Shown here one piece after another: positions 52,983 to 62,069 of a stretch of 64,000 nucleotides of DNA. The translations under genes were made by a program, and so were the position numbers. The DNA is from Methylomonas sp. MK1 (GTDB taxonomy: Bacteria > Pseudomonadota > Gammaproteobacteria > Methylococcales > Methylomonadaceae), in the NCBI RefSeq assembly GCF_000365425.1, contig NZ_AQOV01000002.1, positions 1,364,001 through 1,428,000 on the forward strand, written 5' to 3'. The notes under the pieces are model-generated. The model had not been told where the DNA came from. It saw only the letters and a list, made by a program, of their open reading frames with translations, and ran no database searches. The stretch's first letter is position 1, and every line of letters starts with the position of its first letter.

Positions 52983-54536
52983 ATGGATATGATGGAATTA
53001 ATCTGGATTAGCACGGCATATATGGCTGGTTTGGTAGCCAGCCGCCTGACTTTTCCGCCGCTGGTCGGTTACTTGGTAGCCGGTTATGTGTTGCATGCCT
53101 TGGGCATCGCGGTGTTGCCCGATCTTCATCATCTGGCCGATATCGGTATCGAATTACTGTTGTTTTCTGTCGGCTTGAAGCTCAAGCCCAGTTCGCTGAT
53201 TCGCCGAGAGGTGCTTAGCGTCGGCGGCTCGCATTTGTTGTTAATGGCGATGACTTCCGCTTTGGTATTTTTTTGGCTGGACGAGCATATGACCGGCGGC
53301 TTGGTGCTGGGTATCAGTTTGGCGTTTTCCAGCACCGTGTTGGCTCTTAAGGTGCTGGAAGATAACGGCGAGTTGTCGTCGCTGCACGGCCGGGATGTGA
53401 TGAGTATCCTGATCTTGCAAGACATCGTGGCGATAGGGCTGCTGGCGCTCGCCGAAGGCAAACAGCCGACGCCTTGGGCGCTGGCTTTATTGTTATTACC
53501 GCTGTTGCGGCCCATTGCGCATCGCGTACTGTCGGTCAGCCGTTCGTCTGAACTGAAGCTGTTGCTGGGCGTGACGTTGGCCTTGGCCGGCGGCGTGGCG
53601 GCGGAAAGCGTAGGCATTGCCGCCGACATCGGTGCCTTGTTGACCGGCATCATGTTGGCGAATCATCCCATGATCAAGGAGTTAAGCGATAGGCTGTGGG
53701 GCTTGAAAGAGCTGTTTTTGGTCGCGTTTTTCTTGCAGATTGGCGTCAGCGACTTACCGAACCGCGAGCAGATCATAGACGCCTTGCAATTACTGGTTTT
53801 GTTGCCGCTGCAAGGTGCGCTGTTCTTTGGTTTATTTGTGGTGGCCGGACTCAGGGCGCGCACCGCCTTCGTATCGTCCTTGGCTTTGATGACTTATAGC
53901 GAGTTTGCGCTGATTACCACCGGCGCCGTTGTAAAAGCCCAACTGTTGCCGGCTGAATGGAATGCCATTATCAGTTTGGCGGTGGCCGGCTCACTGGCGA
54001 TTGCCGCGCCGTTGAATCGTTATTCTCATCGGTTATTCTCTTGGATGGAGCCGGTATTGGTACGTTTGGAACGAAAATCCGAGCATCCCGACCGCTTGCC
54101 CGACTCGTTCGGTGCTGCCGGATGGCTGGTGATCGGTATGGGCCGGACTGGCGGTGTTGTCTACAAGACCTTGTGCAAACAGGATCAGCGCGTAGTTGGC
54201 TTGGATTCCGATCCCACGGTATTGGAATATCATCTTGCCGCCGGCCGGCGGGTGGTCTACGGCGACGCCGAGGACACCGAATTATGGAGCGGTTTACCCC
54301 TGCATAAAGTTAAAGGCATCATCCTGACGGTACCGGCATTCGATGTGCGCTTGACCGCGGTGGCTCAGCTTAGAAAACGCGGTTTCACTGGGCAAATCAG
54401 CAGTATTTGTTATCACGGTGTGGAAGAGCAGCAATTATTAAAATCGGGCGCCAATTTTGTGATCCATCCTTTGATTGAAGCCGGCAATCGTCTTGCCCAC
54501 CTGATGCTGGACATCCGCGATGAATCAAGGCAGTGA
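52983..54536 (+). CDS. Kef-type K+/H+ antiporter with RCK (TrkA-N) domain
   Basis: About 517 residues. The N-terminal 370 residues form a CPA2 exchanger with about twelve helices (SRLTFPPLVGYLVAGYVLH, ISLAFSSTVLALKVLEDNGEL, SILILQDIVAIGLLAL with the conserved QD pair). The C-terminal part is a TrkA-N nucleotide-binding domain: WLVIGMGRTGGVVYKTL, VVGLDSDPTVLEYHLAAG and GDAEDTELW. KefB/KefC-like proteins export potassium, often gated by glutathione adducts. The ATG at 52983 has no strong ribosome binding site, and the start could shift by 9-12 bases. Confidence 0.92.
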   Translation: MDMMELIWISTAYMAGLVASRLTFPPLVGYLVAGYVLHALGIAVLPDLHHLADIGIELLLFSVGLKLKPSSLIRREVLSVGGSHLLLMAMTSALVFFWLDEHMTGGLVLGISLAFSSTVLALKVLEDNGELSSLHGRDVMSILILQDIVAIGLLALAEGKQPTPWALALLLLPLLRPIAHRVLSVSRSSELKLLLGVTLALAGGVAAESVGIAADIGALLTGIMLANHPMIKELSDRLWGLKELFLVAFFLQIGVSDLPNREQIIDALQLLVLLPLQGALFFGLFVVAGLRARTAFVSSLALMTYSEFALITTGAVVKAQLLPAEWNAIISLAVAGSLAIAAPLNRYSHRLFSWMEPVLVRLERKSEHPDRLPDSFGAAGWLVIGMGRTGGVVYKTLCKQDQRVVGLDSDPTVLEYHLAAGRRVVYGDAEDTELWSGLPLHKVKGIILTVPAFDVRLTAVAQLRKRGFTGQISSICYHGVEEQQLLKSGANFVIHPLIEAGNRLAHLMLDIRDESRQ

Positions 54537-54682
54537 AGGGCTGCTGGCGCTGGTTGGGCGATGGATACCAGAGCGGATTATAGAGGCGTCTTATTTTTAA
54601 CGATACCCGGGTCAGTGCGGTTTTCCTTAAACCATTGACGATTGGCGCTAAGATTATTGCCAAGTGTCGGGTGACATAATTA

Positions 54683-55295
54683 GTGAAAACCGGACTGATG
54701 ATAAGCGAGGCCACCAGCGTCTCCGCGCAAGGCTTGGGCTATCCCGACACACCCGGCATTTGGTCGGAAGAACAAATCGACGGCTGGACCAAGGTCACCC
54801 GAGCCGTTCACGCCGCCGGCGGCCGAATTTTTCTACAGCTTTGGCATCTAGGCCGGGTTTCGCATTCGGATTATCTCAATGGCAAATTCCAGGTATCGTC
54901 GAGACTTACCGCAAGGGAGCGGAAAACGCCAAACGTGCCGGTTTTGACGGCGTGGAAACTCACGGCGCCAATGGCTATCTGTTAGACCCGTTTTTACCGG
55001 ACAACACCAATAAAAGAAACGATGCCTATGGTGACCCAATAGAAAATTGCCCCCGCTGACTACTGGAAGTGACCGATGCCGTGATTTCGGTATGGGGTGC
55101 GGGTCGAATTGGCGTGCATTTTGTCCCCAGGAGACGCGCATACCATGGGCGATTCCGATCCTTTGCACACTTTCGGCTACGTGGCGGAGCAATTAGGCAA
55201 TCGCGGCATCGCCTTCATTTTTACGCGCGAAGCGCTCGGCGAAAACCTCATCGGCCCGGACTTGAAAAAACGCTTCTTCTATCCGGCGCGGGGGT
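54683..55295 (+). pseudogene. decayed old yellow enzyme (NemA-like flavin oxidoreductase)
   Basis: Pieces of an OYE gene in three frames. 54683 onward: LMISEATSVSAQGLGYPDTP, QIDGWTKVTRAVHAAGGRIF and LQLWHLGRVSH. The next piece (to 55059) has IVETYRKGAENAKRAGFDG and VETHGANGYLLDPFLPD, joined where the usual 60-90 residues are missing. A stop follows at 55058, then LEVTDAVISVWGAGRIGVH and, in another frame, GDAHTMGDSDPLHTFGYVAE and NRGIAFIFTREALGENLIGP. The N-terminal 50 residues and the last 50 or so are gone. OYEs reduce activated alkenes with NADPH, and this copy cannot be functional. Confidence 0.9.
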
Positions 55296-55364
55296 TAGGC
55301 ATATTGCATGATCCGAGCCCCAGCAACAACCGAGATTACGGCTTGTCTGCAAAAATGGAGAAGA

Positions 55365-56786
55365 TCAATTCCCCCACAGCTTCATGAGCCGGCTTTTTAG
55401 CCATGTGACCGGATTCTTGTCGAATTCTTCGGGGAGCAAACCCATCTTTTTCAACGACGATTGACAGAGTTGAATGTATTCCTGCCGCTTCAGCATTTCT
55501 TCGCTAACCGCGGCCTTGATTCGCGGATAACGGCTTAACAGGTCCGCAAAGCAATCCTCAGGTATTGTAAACAAAACAACTTCGCCGACGGCGCGCATCG
55601 ATGTCGGATAGGGAATCTTCAAAAGCAAGGGCAGTTCGCCGAAAAAATCGCGATGTTGCAGGCTAAACAAGCGTTGACTGACTTTCTCGTTCTCGAATAT
55701 CGCATCGACCTCGCCTTTGAGCATGACGCAGAAAAATGGAAAGTATTCGTCCTGTTTAACCAAAATGTCGCCAGGATTGAAATAACGCGGCGAGCCCTGT
55801 TCTATCAGTTCGCGTATTTCCAGTTCATCGAAATACTGAAAATAAGGTAGCTCAATGAGGGCATTGTGTATGGACGGCATGCTCGCCGCTTCCGGCGAAC
55901 CGTTGATCGGGTTGGTGGCCGCATCCGTGGCCGGGTAAAGGTTCCGGTTATTCGTCGGATGATAGGGAATTTTAATAGCATGCAGTCGAAACAAGTACTC
56001 AATCCGAAAGTTTAACGCGCTTCTGATCAGACTACGTTGATCGATATGATCGGTCCAAACCCAAAGTTCGAAATTCAACCCGATATCGCCAAACCCCTGA
56101 AGCAAGGCTTTGGGTGCCGGATCGCTTAGGACATTAGGTTCCTGGCCGGCGGCTTTCAATAACAACTCGGTCACCAATACCAGATTGCTGTGCTGTTCGA
56201 CCACAAGCGGAATTTCAACCCGCCCACGCTTGGCTTGATACCCCCATTTTTCCACTATATTGTTGGTGAGCTGAACATTGGGAATGATCAGTTCCGAACC
56301 TTGGAACGACGTAATCACGGTCGAGCGCAGAAAAATATCCCGGATGCGTCCTTCGCCACCGGCAAAATAAATAAGATCGCCCACTTTTAGTTTGCGTTCG
56401 CTCATCAGGGTAATGCCGCTGGCAATGTTCTTGGTGATGTCTTGCAAGCCAAAGCCGACCGCGACTCCCAGGCCGCCGAAAATGAACGCCAGTGTCTCGA
56501 ATTTGATGCCCATGACTTGCATGGTCACTACGATACCAACCGCCAACAGCGTAAAGCTGGCGAGATTGGCGATCAGTTTGCGATCGCCTTCGTTGACAAC
56601 CAGGCCGACCAACAAGCGGGTATTTAGAATATGGCGTATCCAGCGGACCACCAACAGCATCAGCCCTAAACACAGCGCGAATTTAGCCAACCAAATGACA
56701 TTGACCGATTGCGTACCCAGCGTAAATATTGGCGTTTCAAAGAATAGGAAAGGTTGGGACAGCAAGGCGGATGAATCGATAGCCAT
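55365..56786 (-). CDS. MscS-family channel with C-terminal cyclic-nucleotide-binding domain
   Basis: A 473-residue membrane protein. The pore helix and MscS core have TMQVMGIKFETLAFIFGGLG and VAVGFGLQDITKNIASG (near 105-140), followed by the cytoplasmic beta domain (KVGDLIYFAGGEGRIRDI, SELIIPNVQLTNNIVEKWG). Residues about 310-440 form a cNMP-binding barrel (YFNPGDILVKQDEYFPFFCV, HRDFFGELPLLLKIPYPTSM), the order seen in cyclic-nucleotide-regulated small-conductance channels. Tension release with ligand control is likely, ligand unknown. It opens on the minus strand ahead of no clear operon partner. Confidence 0.92.
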   Translation of the reverse strand: MAIDSSALLSQPFLFFETPIFTLGTQSVNVIWLAKFALCLGLMLLVVRWIRHILNTRLLVGLVVNEGDRKLIANLASFTLLAVGIVVTMQVMGIKFETLAFIFGGLGVAVGFGLQDITKNIASGITLMSERKLKVGDLIYFAGGEGRIRDIFLRSTVITSFQGSELIIPNVQLTNNIVEKWGYQAKRGRVEIPLVVEQHSNLVLVTELLLKAAGQEPNVLSDPAPKALLQGFGDIGLNFELWVWTDHIDQRSLIRSALNFRIEYLFRLHAIKIPYHPTNNRNLYPATDAATNPINGSPEAASMPSIHNALIELPYFQYFDELEIRELIEQGSPRYFNPGDILVKQDEYFPFFCVMLKGEVDAIFENEKVSQRLFSLQHRDFFGELPLLLKIPYPTSMRAVGEVVLFTIPEDCFADLLSRYPRIKAAVSEEMLKRQEYIQLCQSSLKKMGLLPEEFDKNPVTWLKSRLMKLWGN

Positions 56787-56879
56787 AAATTAACTTAGTC
56801 GTAAAAGCCGGAGAAATTGCCCCGATTATGGGGCAAACTCACCGGCAATTGCATCAATCAACTGCAACGGAACCTGTTT

Positions 56880-58238
56880 TTAGAATACTGCATTGAATTG
56901 GGTACGGACGTAGTCGGTATCCCGTCCTCCCGCTTCGGTAATCACCTGTTCCGCAAAAAAATGGCTGTAACTCAGACCAAGCGAAAAATGCTTATCGATT
57001 TCCCACTCTATATTGCTAGAAAGGGCTTGGGTGACAAATCGACCATTGGCGCCTAGCGTCTGTTCCAACGGATTAAGTCCACGCGTATAAACCGCATCGT
57101 TGTTTGACAAGCGCCAGTAAAAATTCCAATCGACAGATAGCCGGACGCTGGGCAGAGGCTGCAAGGAGAGATTCGGCATCACATTAAAAAAATTCTGCGG
57201 CGCCAGTATCGCCGCTTCCTCAAAATACGACAGATTGGGATATAAGGGATTAAACGTATTCAACTGCCGGTCTTTTGCATTCCTGTCGCCACTGGCAATA
57301 TTAGCGCTTAAACCCAAACGCGGTCGCCAGCTTGGAGTGGCAAAGGTATACCCGGTGTTGGATGCCGCGGTCCAGGCATTGATAGTCAACGGTCCAAAAC
57401 TGCCGAGTTGATAAATACCTTCAAAATTCCAGTCCCAGCCAAACCGCTTGCCGAACACGCGGCTGCCGAACGAATGGCGGGATTCGTCGGCAACCGTATT
57501 TTGATAATGGGCTTCTTTGCGTTGCAGGCCAATGTAATAGATTTCGGCATCGGTCGGCTTGAACGACCATTTGCTGTTCAGCCCCCAGAGTTTTTCTTGA
57601 GTATTTCCCTGGTCGTCGAAAGTCGCCGGTTTTATCGCCACTTCTTCAAAACCGAACGCATCCAGGTCCAGATAGTCGTTCTTTAGCGAGAGTCGCACGC
57701 CATCGAATGCCCGCCGCACATTTTGGCCTTCACGTACGCTGATCAAACGGGACGAACCCAGCGCAAACTCTTGCCTCCCCACTCGAGCGGTCAAGGCTTG
57801 AAAATGCAAGTCGATAAAACCCTGCTGCAAATCAGCGCTATCGTTATCCAAAGGCCCTTGCTGCAGACCTAGGTTATTAGACAGATAGCTGGCCAATTGC
57901 ACAAAGGCCCTCAAGTGTTCGGTGACATGCAGATCGGCGTGCAGCAAAAAGCGATGCAAAAATTGCTGGCCGTCGGCGCGTGTTTTCAGTCCGAACAAAT
58001 CGTTGTCGTAGCTATTGAAACGTTCCCGAAAATTTCCGCCCAAGGATAAATACACGTCCTCGCGGTCGCCGGTCAACGGCAGGTATTTGAGCGATTTATA
58101 GCTGCTCCGCCGAGTTTGCTGGGCAAGGTATTGGTAATTTTCCTGCCAGCGGTTGCTGTTAAAACCCGGCTCGGACGCTTGCGCGATCCCTGCGGTGCTA
58201 ATCAGCGAAAAGGCCAATGGCATGAGTCCGGATTTCAT
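56880..58238 (-). CDS. AlgE-like alginate-export family outer-membrane protein
   Basis: A 452-residue beta-barrel protein with signal peptide (GLMPLAFSLISTAGIAQAS). The alginate-export domain begins DVYLSLGGNFRERFNSYDN and FLHRFLLHADLHVTEHLRAF, then VGRQEFALGSSRLISVREG, ending with alternating beta strands and FNAVF. AGAGGA lies before ATG 58238, better than the longer frame from 58316. Despite the family name many members act as porins for small substrates. Its position 44 bases behind the amidohydrolase, and not among alg genes, suggests import of that operon's substrate. Confidence 0.87.
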   Translation of the reverse strand: MKSGLMPLAFSLISTAGIAQASEPGFNSNRWQENYQYLAQQTRRSSYKSLKYLPLTGDREDVYLSLGGNFRERFNSYDNDLFGLKTRADGQQFLHRFLLHADLHVTEHLRAFVQLASYLSNNLGLQQGPLDNDSADLQQGFIDLHFQALTARVGRQEFALGSSRLISVREGQNVRRAFDGVRLSLKNDYLDLDAFGFEEVAIKPATFDDQGNTQEKLWGLNSKWSFKPTDAEIYYIGLQRKEAHYQNTVADESRHSFGSRVFGKRFGWDWNFEGIYQLGSFGPLTINAWTAASNTGYTFATPSWRPRLGLSANIASGDRNAKDRQLNTFNPLYPNLSYFEEAAILAPQNFFNVMPNLSLQPLPSVRLSVDWNFYWRLSNNDAVYTRGLNPLEQTLGANGRFVTQALSSNIEWEIDKHFSLGLSYSHFFAEQVITEAGGRDTDYVRTQFNAVF

Positions 58239-58282
58239 TGGCAATGTCCTCTTTTGCGTTATCGCATGAAGGCTAGCCGCTA

Positions 58283-60160
58283 TCAGTAGGCAAAACAGCC
58301 GCAGCCCAGTGCCCACGGATTGTCAAACTGCGCTTGTTTTCCAGCATTATCCAGCCCCAACCAGCGCGACAGCTTGCCATCGTGGCCTGGGCGATGGCCG
58401 TGAATCGCACAGGTGTGCGCTGCGCATGAAGCGGCCAGTAACGCATAATGCGTTTGCGGCGTTTGATGGCCGCCAAAGTAGCGCACCGGCGACCAATCGG
58501 GACTGGCTGGCGGCAACGGCGTATCGAACCGGCTAAAATCATCCGCCGCGTAAACAATCCGCCCGCCCACCATGGTCAGCAGCGAGCTAATGGCCTTGAT
58601 GGTCTCGTCGGCGACGGTCATGAAATCGTGCGATGTCACGATCAGGTCGGCATACATGCCAGGCGACAACGCACCTTTTACGGTCTCTTCGTTCGATTTA
58701 TAGGCGCTACCGCTAGTCCACAGACGCAAGGCCTCCTCGCGTTCCAGGCAATTGCTTTCGCCGTAGAGCGGCAACCCGCCGACCGTTCTGCCTGTCACTA
58801 GCCAATACAAAGAGACCCAGGGATTAAAGCTGGCAACCCGCGTGGCATCGGTGCCGCCACCCACCGGGATGCCCATTTCCAACATTTTTCGCAGCGGCGG
58901 TGTATGCTCGGCTGCCTTTTTACCGTAGCGGTCTACAAAATATTCGCCTTGAAAGGCCATGCGGTGCTGTACCGCAATGCCGCCGCCCAATTTCTTGATG
59001 CGCGCCAAATTTTTATCGCTGACAGTTTCGGCATGGTCGAAAAACCAACGCAAATCGTCGAAACGGGTGTCGCGATCAATCGCCTCGAATACGTCCAGCG
59101 CCCGGTCGATGGTTTCTTCGTAAGTAGCATGCAGCCGGAACGGCCAGCGATTCTCCACCAAAAACCGAACCACGTCGCCCAGCTCTTTTTCCATGCTGGC
59201 CGCCATGTCCGGGCGGGGTTGCAGAAAATCCTCGAAATCGGCGGCGGAAAACACCAGCATCTCGCCCGCGCCATTCTGGCGAAAGTAACTGTCGCCGCTG
59301 TAGGGTTTGACAACACCGGCCCATTTCTGAAAATCCGCCAGCTCACCGCCCTTATTTTGGGTAAACAAGTTGTAGGCGATGCGCACGGTCATCTGTCCGT
59401 CAGCATGCAGTTGTTCGATCACCTGATAGTCGTCCGGGTAATTTTGAAAACCGCCGCCGGCATCGATGCAACTGGTCACACCCAAGCGATTCAACTCGCG
59501 CATGAAATGCCGGGTGGAGTTGATTTGATCCTCCAGCGGTAATTTCGGACCCTTGGCCAAGGTCGAATACAAAATCATCGCATTGGGTTCGGCAATCAAC
59601 ATCCCGGTGGGATTGTCGTTGGCGTCGCGCTGAATTTTGCCGCCCGGCGGATCGGGGGTGTCTTTACCGATGCCGGCGGCACGCAGCGCGGCGCCGTTCA
59701 ATAACGCCCGATCATAGAGATGCAGGATAAACACCGGCGTATCCGGCGAAACGGCGTTGATTTCCGCCAGGGTCGGCATCCGCCTTTCTTTAAATTGAAA
59801 CTCGCTCCAGCCGCCAACCACCCGCACCCATTGCGGTGCCGGCGTTCTGGCTGCTTGCAGCTGCAGCATGGCCAAGGCATCGGCGATGCTACCGACACCT
59901 TCCCAGCGCAGTTCCATGTTGTAATTCAAGCCGCCGCGAATCAAATGCAGGTGCGAGTCGTTCAAGCCCGGCAGGACCCGTTTACCGTGCAAATCAATGG
60001 CGACGGTATCGGTGGTCGCCATCACCTGGATCTGTGCATCCGAGCCTAACGCAAGCACTTTGCCGGCGGCGATGGCGATCGCGCTGACCTCCGGCTGAGC
60101 AGGATCCAATGTCGTGATTTTGCCATTAAATAAAATGGTCTCCGGGCTAGAAGGATTCAT
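58283..60160 (-). CDS. YtcJ-like metal-dependent amidohydrolase
   Basis: A 625-residue amidohydrolase_3 enzyme. Metal ligands: DSHLHLIRGG (near 66), a His/Asp-rich region with RLHATYEETIDRAL and FDHAETVSDKNL, and GGTDATRVASFNPW near 445. The N-terminal beta domain starts with ILFNGKITTLDP. Relatives include N-substituted formamide deformylase. The exact amide or ester substrate is unknown, and the C-terminus has an extra Cys/His-rich stretch. GAGGTG precedes the ATG. It lies 57 bases after the isochorismatase-like gene and 44 before the AlgE-like gene, so the three form an operon. Confidence 0.85.
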   Translation of the reverse strand: MNPSSPETILFNGKITTLDPAQPEVSAIAIAAGKVLALGSDAQIQVMATTDTVAIDLHGKRVLPGLNDSHLHLIRGGLNYNMELRWEGVGSIADALAMLQLQAARTPAPQWVRVVGGWSEFQFKERRMPTLAEINAVSPDTPVFILHLYDRALLNGAALRAAGIGKDTPDPPGGKIQRDANDNPTGMLIAEPNAMILYSTLAKGPKLPLEDQINSTRHFMRELNRLGVTSCIDAGGGFQNYPDDYQVIEQLHADGQMTVRIAYNLFTQNKGGELADFQKWAGVVKPYSGDSYFRQNGAGEMLVFSAADFEDFLQPRPDMAASMEKELGDVVRFLVENRWPFRLHATYEETIDRALDVFEAIDRDTRFDDLRWFFDHAETVSDKNLARIKKLGGGIAVQHRMAFQGEYFVDRYGKKAAEHTPPLRKMLEMGIPVGGGTDATRVASFNPWVSLYWLVTGRTVGGLPLYGESNCLEREEALRLWTSGSAYKSNEETVKGALSPGMYADLIVTSHDFMTVADETIKAISSLLTMVGGRIVYAADDFSRFDTPLPPASPDWSPVRYFGGHQTPQTHYALLAASCAAHTCAIHGHRPGHDGKLSRWLGLDNAGKQAQFDNPWALGCGCFAY

Positions 60161-60217
60161 ATGCCACGCACCTCATCAACTGAATTTATCAGGGAAACGC
60201 ATTCAATCCGCCGCCGT

Positions 60218-60883
60218 TTATTGATTAACTTTGTGCGGATATTTGGCGCGTTGCCCATAGTCGTGCACCAGGCTAGCCGCGTAGTCGATACCCATGCCGT
60301 ACGCGCCAAAATGTTCGCGGGCAATATCCGTTGTGCCGACATAGGTTTCTTTACGACTCCAATCGCGTTGCAGTTCCAAGAGTACCTGTAGCGAGGTGAT
60401 TGACTCCGCCCCATGTTGTTCGGCGCGCCTGATGGCGGCGTTGTGCGCTTCTAGCGAAGTACCGCCCGAGGCATCGGTATTCATGATGACTTCGAAGCCT
60501 TCCGCCAGCGCGCAGATGGTTGGGAAGATCAGACAAGCTTCCGTCCATAACGCGGCCATCACCAATTTTTTCCGTCCGGTCTTTTTAACGGCGGCGACGA
60601 AGGCCTCGTCTTCCCAGCTATTCATGCTGGAACGTTCGATCGGGTCCTGCTGCAACACATCCATCAACTCGGGCCAAATATAGCCGCTGAATGATTCGGT
60701 TTCGACGGCGGTGAGAACGGTAGGAATATTGAACAACTTGGCCGTTTTGGCCATCGCGACAGCGTTGTTCTTGAGTAATTGGCGGTCGATATTGGTGACG
60801 CCAAAAGCCATTTGTGGTTGATGATCGATAAATATAAACGCACAATTATCGGGGGTAATAAGTTTTTCGGTGGCTGCGCTCAT
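60218..60883 (-). CDS. isochorismatase-family hydrolase (YcaC-like)
   Basis: A 221-residue cysteine hydrolase with catalytic Asp in FIFIDHQPQMAFG (near 20), Lys in GRKKLVMAALWTE (near 105) and Cys in TEACLIFPTICALAEGF (near 116), the order of YcaC-type enzymes that act on amides, hydroxamates or nitriles. The long ending ETYVGTTDIAREHFGAYGMG is seen in this subgroup. It heads the operon with the YtcJ-like amidohydrolase and AlgE-like protein. Two ATGACAGT repeats 200 bases upstream may bind the neighbouring AraC protein. Confidence 0.9.
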   Translation of the reverse strand: MSAATEKLITPDNCAFIFIDHQPQMAFGVTNIDRQLLKNNAVAMAKTAKLFNIPTVLTAVETESFSGYIWPELMDVLQQDPIERSSMNSWEDEAFVAAVKKTGRKKLVMAALWTEACLIFPTICALAEGFEVIMNTDASGGTSLEAHNAAIRRAEQHGAESITSLQVLLELQRDWSRKETYVGTTDIAREHFGAYGMGIDYAASLVHDYGQRAKYPHKVNQ

Positions 60884-61081
60884 TGATTGCTCCTTTAAAC
60901 TAGATTGCTTAGGTCAGAATTCACGGACTTGCATTTGACCAAGTTCTAAGACTTGGGTATTGAACAATATTGACTTTTTTCTTAAAAATTAACGTATAAA
61001 TAAAATGGTTTAATATCTCTCCTGTAAACAAAATACAAAGTGAAAAATGGCGGTGTCCGTAGGAAAATCGCTACAAAACCT

Positions 61082-61109
61082 ATGACAGTTTTACCGTACA
61101 AATGACAGT
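61082..61109. promoter_or_regulatory. tandem ATGACAGT repeats, candidate AraC operator
   Basis: ATGACAGT occurs at 61082-61089 and 61102-61109, 20 bp apart (about two helical turns), between the AraC gene and the start of the hydrolase operon. Direct half-sites on one face of DNA are the usual form for AraC activators. Confidence 0.5.
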
Positions 61110-61133
61110 AATTCGGCAGGTAAACAATCTCGA

Positions 61134-61958
61134 TTAAACGTTTCGAAATTGGCCCGGTGTTACTCCAACTTTTCTTTTAAACACGCGGTTTAGATGGCTT
61201 TGATCGGCAAAACCGCACAATATCGCCACATCGGTTAATGCGAATCCGGTAACAATAAACTTTTTGGCTTGGATAATTCGATACGCTTGCAGATATTCGT
61301 GTGGCGTAATTCCCAAGCATTTTTTAAAATTTCTTAACAGCACAAACGGATTCGATTTAGTGATTTCCGAAAGTTCGTTCAGCGAAATATTTCGATTATA
61401 AAAAGTCCGCAAATATTCAACGGATACTTTCACTTTCGAAGGCTTTAATAGTGGCGGGCAACGGTAATGATTACCTGTCACTTGCTGCAAAAACCGATTC
61501 ACAAACAAAGCCAGACAAGTCGATTGTTCCAGAGCGCATTGGCTGGTTTCTAAAACTCTATGCGTATCGGCAAAGTAATTTCGTAAATACAGGTTATCAA
61601 TAATCGGATTTTTGAAATCCAATACAAACTTGCTTAACTCGTGTTTTTCGCAAAAATCGATCAGTTGCCTAGGACTGATTTTAATTTCGCGACAAATTGC
61701 ACCGTCCTTATTTATAAAAGCCGATTTCAGGGAGAATATTTGCCCCGCATCGCGCATCACTAAACAATTTGGCGTTTCAAGATAGTTCTGACCATTTTGC
61801 CGGCTTTTCCAAACCGCACCGGAAAAACCGATAATGGCAATTTCATCGTGAAAGATTTTTTCCAGTGAAATCGACTGCTCGGGCGTTATATCGAAGCGAG
61901 AAAAATGGCATCCTTCAATCTGCCAGTTCAGTATTTTGCTGGAAGTAGTGTGTCCCAT
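61134..61958 (-). CDS. AraC-family transcriptional regulator of the hydrolase/porin operon
   Basis: A 274-residue protein. The C-terminal double HTH reads NISLNELSEITKSNPFVLLR, NFKKCLGITPHEYLQAYRI and ALTDVAILCGFADQSHLNRVF, the classical AraC pattern. The N-terminus has a cupin-like sensor (FSRFDITPEQSISLEKIF, IIGFSGAVWKSRQNG). The gene is directly upstream of the isochorismatase, amidohydrolase and AlgE-like genes on the same strand, so local control of that operon is the simplest reading. Confidence 0.88.
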   Translation of the reverse strand: MGHTTSSKILNWQIEGCHFSRFDITPEQSISLEKIFHDEIAIIGFSGAVWKSRQNGQNYLETPNCLVMRDAGQIFSLKSAFINKDGAICREIKISPRQLIDFCEKHELSKFVLDFKNPIIDNLYLRNYFADTHRVLETSQCALEQSTCLALFVNRFLQQVTGNHYRCPPLLKPSKVKVSVEYLRTFYNRNISLNELSEITKSNPFVLLRNFKKCLGITPHEYLQAYRIIQAKKFIVTGFALTDVAILCGFADQSHLNRVFKRKVGVTPGQFRNV

Positions 61959-62069
61959 AATTCAGTCTGTCCCGTTAATAAAGGTGGTTTTAATAGGCTT
62001 TGCCAGGATTGCGAAAGCGATTGTCACAATCCGCTGCCGTTGACTTGCGCCCAAGGCATAATCCGGACG

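Noticed and set aside
56880..58238. alginate biosynthesis locus together with the MBOAT gene
   Set aside because: The AlgE-like and AlgI-like genes are over 55 kb apart and no other alg genes are present.
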